Positions 7,109 through 12,503 of a stretch of DNA of 12,503 nt are shown one piece after another (positions within the stretch are counted from its first letter, which is position 1; each line of letters starts with the position of its first letter). Source of the stretch: Acidobacteriota bacterium (GTDB taxonomy: Bacteria > Acidobacteriota > UBA6911 > RPQK01 > DATIPO01); NCBI GenBank assembly GCA_028277865.1, contig JANQFM010000341.1:1-12503 (forward strand), given 5' to 3'. A program made the translations under genes and the position numbers. Under the pieces are notes generated by a model that saw nothing but the letters and a program-made list of their open reading frames with translations, did no database searches and was not told the origin of the DNA.

Positions 7109-7140
7109 TTGGCCCGGACACAGGAAGGTGCCCGGGCCAA
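7109..7140 (-). terminator. Strong hairpin between the oxidase and partner genes (partial terminator or mRNA stabiliser)
   Basis: TTGGCCCGG at 7140-7132 pairs perfectly with CCGGGCCAA at 7117-7109. Four further pairs (one G-U) extend the stem to 13 bp around the loop CTTCCT. It begins 13 bases after the oxidase TAG. The sequence downstream is CGCTTGTAATG with no T-run, so full termination is doubtful. It may attenuate expression or protect the 3' end of the oxidase message. Confidence 0.55.
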
Positions 7141-7152
7141 TCCTTTGGCAGC

Positions 7153-10100
7153 CTAGCGGCCGACCTTGACGGCCCTGACGCCTCCGCCCCCGGACTGGAC
7201 GCAGACCTGGGCGGGCAGCTGCTTGAGCGCTTGGCGGAATTGCCAGCGACCGGAGCCGGTATCGACCTCGGCTTGGCCGATATAGGCGCCGGAGCATTGG
7301 CCGTTCAGTGCGGCGCCCTCGTACAGGCTCACCGAACCGACTGTGTCGCCGGCTGGGCGGATGCCCACAATTCCGTCGAGCTCCAGGACTTTGGCCTTGG
7401 CCGCCGCCCTGGCATCACCGCCCGTGTCCGCCGCGCTGGCGGGAGCGGTTCGGGTGTCCATCACAATCACTGAGTCGGCGCCAACGGCATCGCCGTCGGT
7501 CACGCGGAGGATGTGCCACAAGCCAGCCTCCAGGAAGGGCTGCCGCCGATCCAGGAACAGGTAGTCGCCGGGTGCGCCGATGTCACCGCCGGCGCCGCCC
7601 ACGAAGGGGAGGTCAATGCTCTGGCCCGGTACGACGACATCATTGAACACCTGCTCGGATCCCACCATTCCCGGCTCCAAGAGCCAGCGATGGCCTTCCA
7701 GGGTGGGCACATGCGTCTGGTGGCCCCAGGGCACCGCCAACCGGTAAACCAAGGGAGTGCCGGCCGGCACCGTCACGACGTGGCGCGGGTCGCCCCACAA
7801 GCTGGACTTGAAAACATCGGCGGGCGCATTGAGGATGTCCCTGAGCCGCAGCGGATCAGCCGAGTAGCTGATGCCGGTGAAGGTGGTGGGCAGCTCGGGG
7901 TAAGGCATGGCATTTTGCCCCAGCTGGAGTTCCTGGTCGTTGAACAGGGCCACGAACTCGCGGAAGGTTCCGCCGTCGTAGGCGATGTCGGCCTGGATTC
8001 CATAGCCTCCTTCCGGCAAGGGCTCATTGCTGCCCGGCCGGAACCAGCGGCTGCCTGCCGGCTCGACCACGACGCCGGCGAAGGCGCCCCGCTCGATCGA
8101 TTCAGCATCCCCAAAGTTGAGCGCGAAGACGGTGCCCAACTCGGCGTCGGCGAAGAACTTGTAGGTCCGTTCCCTGCCTGGCGGCACCGTGGAGTCGAGG
8201 TTGAAGCCGATAGCCGCCCCGTAGGACTGCTGAGGCCTGAAGAGCAGCTCGCCCAACGAAAAGCCTGCCCGCTCGCTGGTCTCGTTCTTCAAGCTGACCT
8301 GCAGGCACTCTCCATGGTTGGCGCGAATCACCAACGGAGTGCGGGCGAAATCGCTGGTCTCGCCGCGGGGCCGATAGACGACCCCCCGGAAGTCCGGGAT
8401 GGTGAAGTCGTTGTACTGGATTTCCGCGTTGGTGATGGTGACCTTGTAATTGCGCAAGGGCGCCCGGGCCGGGCAGGGGTTGCCGGGTCCCGCAGACGAT
8501 TCCGGCGCCCCGCCTGTGACTGTCTGGAAGGGGAATCCCCGTCCGGGCCGAGGCGGATTGCGGTCAGGAAGAGGCTGGAGATCGTCCTGTTGGCGGTTGT
8601 AGACCCTCAGGATGCCCCAGGCGCCGGATTCGAAATCCTTGCCCAGGGTGGAGTAGTAGAGGTAGTCGCCGGGATAGCCGCCCGGGCCGCCGGCGCCTCC
8701 TTCCAGCGACACGTCAAAGCGTTCGGAGATTCCGATGAAGGTGGCGTCGCGGGTATCCGAGGCGTTGGTGTTTCGCTCCTTGTGGAAGCGGTGGCCGGTA
8801 AATCGGACGCCGCCCACGCGCTCGACCAAGCCCACCCCTCGGATGACGATCGGGTCTCCAAGGTAGGCCCGGATCTCCTGGGTGTGCGGATCGCCGTGCG
8901 TCACCGAGGAGAAGCGGTAGGCCGGGTCGGCGCCGTCGCGCAAGTCCCAAGGCTCGGCACGCAGGTTGATGGTGCCGCCGCCCCGAGTGAATCGGCCCGT
9001 CACGGGGTTGTTGTTGTGCAAGAAGAGCATGAACTCTCGAAAAGAGCCGCTGACTCCGTCGGCCACCGGTTCGCCGTCCTTGCCTGGATCGACGCGGATG
9101 TCAAGCAGGGTTCCGGCACGGTCGAAGGCGCCGGTCACCGGATCGTGGTAGCTCGACCCTTTGGGCTCCACGATGTGGGTGCCGAAAAGGCCGTGATCCC
9201 AGTCCTTGAACTCCACGTGAGTGTGATAGAAGACGGTGCCGAAGTCGACATCCGAGTACCAGTGGTAGCGCACGAACTCGACGCCCACCGCCTGGCCTGT
9301 ACCGTGGTCATTGACCAGCGGCTCGTCCAGCGTGATGGTGGTGTCGGTGACGTCCACGATCTGCCGGATCTCGGTGATGGGCAGCGGCTGCGGGTCGCCA
9401 TGCTTGAAGTTGGGGTCGGGGTCGGGAGTGACGCCCTCGCCCAAGCCGATGCCCAGCCAGATGCCGGGCCGCAGGCGGTTGGTGTGGTTGACCTGGATGA
9501 CGGTGTCGCCAGGGCCGGCAGAAGCCGTCAGCCGCCGATCCTCGTTCTGGAAGGGCCGCACCGACTGCTCATAGGAGAATCCCGTGATCACGCCGTCCGA
9601 GGCCTGGGTGTCAAACTGCACGAAGTGGCTGTGGATGTTGACCTTGGAGAAGTCCTTGTTGAGCGGCCCGTCGGGGATCTGGTTGGTGAACAAAATTTCG
9701 ACGCAATCGCCTACGTTGGAACGGATGGCCAGCGGTTCAACCGGCTTCCTGCCGGCCAGGATGTCCTGATGGTCCTCATTGAGCACGAAGATCTGGCCGT
9801 CCGGATCGGTGTCGGTCGGCGTCACCTGAATGGGCAAGGTGATGGCGCTGACCGGATAGAAGCGCTTGCTGTTGGGTCCCACGTCCACTGCCGGGTGCAC
9901 ACCGTTGACGGCGCACAGGCCGTCGATCCGTCCCTCCTTCATCTCTTCGCCCAGCCAGGGCGATCCCGTGTGGCGGGCGGTGAAGGGCGGGCGGGCTGCG
10001 GCATGGGGCCGGAAAAGCGGCCAGGTGTAGCGTGCGTTCTTAGGGTTGAACAGCACCTCGGGACGATCGCCCGGCGTTCTTGAGGCATATCCCTCGAAGG

Positions 10101-12468
10101 GATCCACCTGCTCCGGCTCTCCCCAAACCTTCAGGTCGGCGCCCGCGCCGGTGAAGGTCCAGTTCCAGACCGTGGCGTCCACGGCATCAAGGGGCTCTCC
10201 CGGAGGCGGAAGGATATGGGAAATCCAGTCCAACAGGCCTCTTTCGGCGTCCGGGTCGGTGAGTGCGTCATCAGCCACCAGGATCTTGCCGTCGTCCACC
10301 GTCAAGCCGAGCAAGGCGCCTGCCGAGACGCCGAAGTCGGGCGGCGTATTGGAGGGGGCTTCAGTATCGCTGAAGGGGTTGTCGGCCTGAAAGAGGTCGT
10401 CGACCACGGCCAGCGGAACGCCGTTGACATTGGTCTCTTCGGTCTGAACGGTTCCGAAGACCCTCCAAAAGGCCCACATCCCCGAGATGTAGTGATGGCC
10501 GATGTGGCAGTGATAGAGGTACTCGCCCACGCCTTGCTGGCAGCCGCCCGCACCGCACTCATGCTCCAGGTTGTAGCTGGTGCCAGGGCCGATCGACTGC
10601 GAGTCGAGATGGATGGATGTGATCTTCTGATCGGGGATCTTGGTCAGGCCTTTCCAGAAGTCGTTGTTGGGGTCGGCATTGGGATTGCGTCGCCAGCGGT
10701 CGCCTCCGCCGTGGAGGTGATGCACGTGGAAGACTTCGCTGCCTCCATGCAACAGGCGCGTCTTGACGCCCTCGCCCAGGTAGGAGCGCGGGATGGGGGT
10801 GGGCGGGTCGCCGAAGGGATAGGAGGCGTAGCCCAGAGCCTTGCCGTTGCCGGCCAAGTCTTTGTTGACGTCCTTGTCGAAGGCGATGCGGCGGCGGAAG
10901 GGCTCGCTGCGGTAGTTCAGGGCCCGGGCAGCCGGGCGGTAGACGCCCGCCAGCTCGTCCACCAGGGGCATCTTGAAGTCTTCCTTGTCGCGGATGTCGC
11001 TGAAGGCTTCGTTGCCGATCTCATGGTAGAAGATCACAAACTCGCGGAAGCTCTTGCCGTCCGGGCGGCCTTCCCAATTGGGATCGATGATGATGGCCTC
11101 CCAATTGCTGCCCGTTTCAGTATCCAAGGGCTCACCGGTCTCGACATCCAGGTAGGTGGCGCCCGGAGGCTCGGCCACGATGGCGCCGAAAAGGCCCATG
11201 TTCTGGCGTCTACGCCCTGCGCCGTGGTCGTGGAAGTAGTAGGCGCGCTCGGCGTCCAGATCGAGCGGAAGAGGGATCTCGTAGGTCACCGTCCCGTTCG
11301 GCGGAGCCATGCTGTCCGGGTTGTTGCCCACTGCGCTTCCGGCGTTTTCAGCCGTGTGGGGCAGGCCCAGGATGTGCAGCGAGGCCGGACGGTTCTCCGC
11401 CAGGCGATTGGTGAAGTTGATGCGCAGGCACTCGCCCAGGTTGGCCCGGATGACCAGCGGCTGGATGAGGTCCTTGCGCAGGCCGAAGCTGACCCGGGTC
11501 ACATCAAGCCCCTCCGGCTTCAGCCGGTCGTCGTCAAGAGCCTGCTCGAAGTCGCGGATGGCTTCGATGTTGGCGTCCAGGGCGTACATGAAGGCGCCCC
11601 TGACGTGATCGCCCCAGCGGTTGAGGGTGATGGTCACGTCGATGGCCGAAACGTCGTACTCCTTGACGGGGCCGCCATCGGTGCAGGCGTTGAACCCATT
11701 GGCGGCAGGCGGCAGGGCGACCGAGGCCTGAGTGGCCTCGTCATTGGGCACAAACAGGAAAAAGGCCACCAATCCGAGTGCTGCCACAGATCCCCAGCGA
11801 AGCAGATTGCGGCGATTCGGCAGCAATGCGGCGATGGGCGCACGGTTCCAGCGCGGCAAGCGGCGGCGATACAGGCCCGCCAAAGCAAGCGCCAGCAAGG
11901 GCAGCAGGGCCACCAACTGGATGAGGGCATCCCGGCCCCCGGCGACCAGCCGGGCGGCGATTGTCAGCGTCCAGCCCTGATTGCGCGCCAAACCGGGATT
12001 TCTCACCGAACCGAAGGAACAGAGCTGAGTCGATTCCTGGACGGTCAGATCCGAGCGGACCACGGTCGTTTGCACTTCGGCCAGGGAAAGGCCGTAGGTT
12101 TGGCCCATCCATTCGTGCAGCACATCCCGGGTGCTGGCCACAGGCAGCATGAAGGCCAGCGCCAGCAACGCGACCACACCGACTACGCCTAAAAAGCCGG
12201 CCGAACTGCGCGGCTGCAGGCCCGATCGGCGAGCCAGGTAGACCCCGGCTGCCAGCGCCAGTGCAACAACCGGCAATACCAGCGCCAAGTCCAGCCCCAT
12301 GTGGGCACCGACGCCCACCAGGTTCCAGTCCACGCCTGTATTGAGGAAAGCATTCAGGAAATATTCCCATAGCACTACGCCCAGGGATATTCCTGCTGCG
12401 GCAGCCAACCAGCGGCCCCACCTTCGTGGCTCCGGGTTAGCAGCTTTCGAAGACTCCGCTCGAATCAT
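7153..12468 (-). CDS. Giant membrane-anchored multicopper oxidase, six cupredoxin-like domains (MnxG-like)
   Basis: A 1771-aa protein. MCOs oxidise organic or metal substrates at a type 1 copper and reduce O2 at a trinuclear copper cluster. Residues 18-42, 57-79, 90-112, 178-200 and 223-241 are membrane helices; basic loops at 1-19, 80-87 and 201-224 predict the N-terminus inside and the oxidase outside. Three cupredoxin pairs follow. Pair 1 (about 270-670) has remnants H365 and H413-D-H415, then a full site in its second domain: H581-x-x-H584-x-H586 and H653-C654-H655-x3-H659-x4-M664. Pair 2 (about 870-1290) supplies H946-S-H948 and H1082-T-H1084, completing the eight cluster histidines, then a degenerate domain. 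Pair 3 (about 1340-1658) is degenerate. Residues about 978-1062 are an inserted beta domain; 1690-1771 are a C-terminal module shared with the next gene. ATG 12468 is preceded by AGGAGG. The substrate is unknown; Mn(II) or Fe(II) are plausible. Confidence 0.96.
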   Translation of the reverse strand: MIRAESSKAANPEPRRWGRWLAAAAGISLGVVLWEYFLNAFLNTGVDWNLVGVGAHMGLDLALVLPVVALALAAGVYLARRSGLQPRSSAGFLGVVGVVALLALAFMLPVASTRDVLHEWMGQTYGLSLAEVQTTVVRSDLTVQESTQLCSFGSVRNPGLARNQGWTLTIAARLVAGGRDALIQLVALLPLLALALAGLYRRRLPRWNRAPIAALLPNRRNLLRWGSVAALGLVAFFLFVPNDEATQASVALPPAANGFNACTDGGPVKEYDVSAIDVTITLNRWGDHVRGAFMYALDANIEAIRDFEQALDDDRLKPEGLDVTRVSFGLRKDLIQPLVIRANLGECLRINFTNRLAENRPASLHILGLPHTAENAGSAVGNNPDSMAPPNGTVTYEIPLPLDLDAERAYYFHDHGAGRRRQNMGLFGAIVAEPPGATYLDVETGEPLDTETGSNWEAIIIDPNWEGRPDGKSFREFVIFYHEIGNEAFSDIRDKEDFKMPLVDELAGVYRPAARALNYRSEPFRRRIAFDKDVNKDLAGNGKALGYASYPFGDPPTPIPRSYLGEGVKTRLLHGGSEVFHVHHLHGGGDRWRRNPNADPNNDFWKGLTKIPDQKITSIHLDSQSIGPGTSYNLEHECGAGGCQQGVGEYLYHCHIGHHYISGMWAFWRVFGTVQTEETNVNGVPLAVVDDLFQADNPFSDTEAPSNTPPDFGVSAGALLGLTVDDGKILVADDALTDPDAERGLLDWISHILPPPGEPLDAVDATVWNWTFTGAGADLKVWGEPEQVDPFEGYASRTPGDRPEVLFNPKNARYTWPLFRPHAAARPPFTARHTGSPWLGEEMKEGRIDGLCAVNGVHPAVDVGPNSKRFYPVSAITLPIQVTPTDTDPDGQIFVLNEDHQDILAGRKPVEPLAIRSNVGDCVEILFTNQIPDGPLNKDFSKVNIHSHFVQFDTQASDGVITGFSYEQSVRPFQNEDRRLTASAGPGDTVIQVNHTNRLRPGIWLGIGLGEGVTPDPDPNFKHGDPQPLPITEIRQIVDVTDTTITLDEPLVNDHGTGQAVGVEFVRYHWYSDVDFGTVFYHTHVEFKDWDHGLFGTHIVEPKGSSYHDPVTGAFDRAGTLLDIRVDPGKDGEPVADGVSGSFREFMLFLHNNNPVTGRFTRGGGTINLRAEPWDLRDGADPAYRFSSVTHGDPHTQEIRAYLGDPIVIRGVGLVERVGGVRFTGHRFHKERNTNASDTRDATFIGISERFDVSLEGGAGGPGGYPGDYLYYSTLGKDFESGAWGILRVYNRQQDDLQPLPDRNPPRPGRGFPFQTVTGGAPESSAGPGNPCPARAPLRNYKVTITNAEIQYNDFTIPDFRGVVYRPRGETSDFARTPLVIRANHGECLQVSLKNETSERAGFSLGELLFRPQQSYGAAIGFNLDSTVPPGRERTYKFFADAELGTVFALNFGDAESIERGAFAGVVVEPAGSRWFRPGSNEPLPEGGYGIQADIAYDGGTFREFVALFNDQELQLGQNAMPYPELPTTFTGISYSADPLRLRDILNAPADVFKSSLWGDPRHVVTVPAGTPLVYRLAVPWGHQTHVPTLEGHRWLLEPGMVGSEQVFNDVVVPGQSIDLPFVGGAGGDIGAPGDYLFLDRRQPFLEAGLWHILRVTDGDAVGADSVIVMDTRTAPASAADTGGDARAAAKAKVLELDGIVGIRPAGDTVGSVSLYEGAALNGQCSGAYIGQAEVDTGSGRWQFRQALKQLPAQVCVQSGGGGVRAVKVGR

Positions 12469-12474
12469 AAGGGT

Positions 12475-12484
12475 CCCTCCTCCC
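12475..12484 (-). promoter_or_regulatory. Strong ribosome binding site of the multicopper oxidase
   Basis: GGGAGGAGGG on the minus strand puts AGGAGG 7 bases before ATG 12468. The frame also extends to TTG 12486, but that start would overlap this site, so the ATG is preferred. The promoter would lie to the right of the window. Confidence 0.85.
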
Positions 12485-12503
12485 AATCGGTTTTGGTTTT
12501 GCT

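Noticed and set aside
7070..7110. TATACT on the minus strand at about 7098-7093 as a promoter for the 868-aa gene
   Set aside because: No acceptable -35 hexamer is found at 16-18 bases, because the region upstream is the GC-rich hairpin.
7513..12192. Plus-strand open frames of 856 and 658 codons opposite the multicopper oxidase
   Set aside because: They mirror the strongly biased codons of the oxidase gene, have no recognisable motifs, and cover the exact stretch where the minus strand shows complete copper-binding motifs.

Overview
All six protein genes that I can support lie on the minus strand. Transcription therefore runs from right to left, and the window is about 60% GC by eye. A Sco-type copper chaperone with a lipoprotein-like N-terminus, an N-terminally anchored c-type cytochrome and a multicopper oxidase whose catalytic part is predicted to be outside the membrane all suggest a Gram-negative, respiring, probably environmental bacterium. 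The sequence alone does not fix the phylum.

Layout in order of transcription: (1) 12468-7153, a giant multicopper oxidase (MCO) of 1771 aa, with five predicted membrane helices followed by six cupredoxin-like domains; (2) 7041-4435, an 868-aa exported protein of unknown family, which shares its C-terminal domain with the MCO; a clear intrinsic terminator follows it; (3) 4325-3465, an exported FGE-sulfatase/SUMF1-fold protein that lacks the catalytic cysteines; (4) 3336-2740, a SCO1/SenC copper chaperone; (5) 2624-1629, a membrane-anchored mono-haem cytochrome c with an extra beta-rich domain; (6) 1506 to the left edge, the first 502 residues of the hydrogenase maturation protein HypF. A palindromic interspersed-repeat-like element fills the gap between the cytochrome and hypF genes. 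No gap between genes exceeds about 130 bases. I found no RNA gene, CRISPR array or insertion sequence.

Reading the locus together: genes 1 to 5 look like an extracytoplasmic copper oxidase system. It has a membrane-tethered MCO, a dedicated large partner carrying the same C-terminal module, a copper-delivery protein, an FGE-like accessory protein and a c-type cytochrome that could exchange electrons. The size of the MCO, its many cupredoxin domains and the Sco neighbour recall MnxG-type Mn(II)/metal oxidases, but the substrate cannot be read from the sequence. The five-helix N-terminus, the 868-aa partner and the shared C-terminal module are the parts most likely to be undescribed. HypF is probably the start of a separate hydrogenase-maturation unit.
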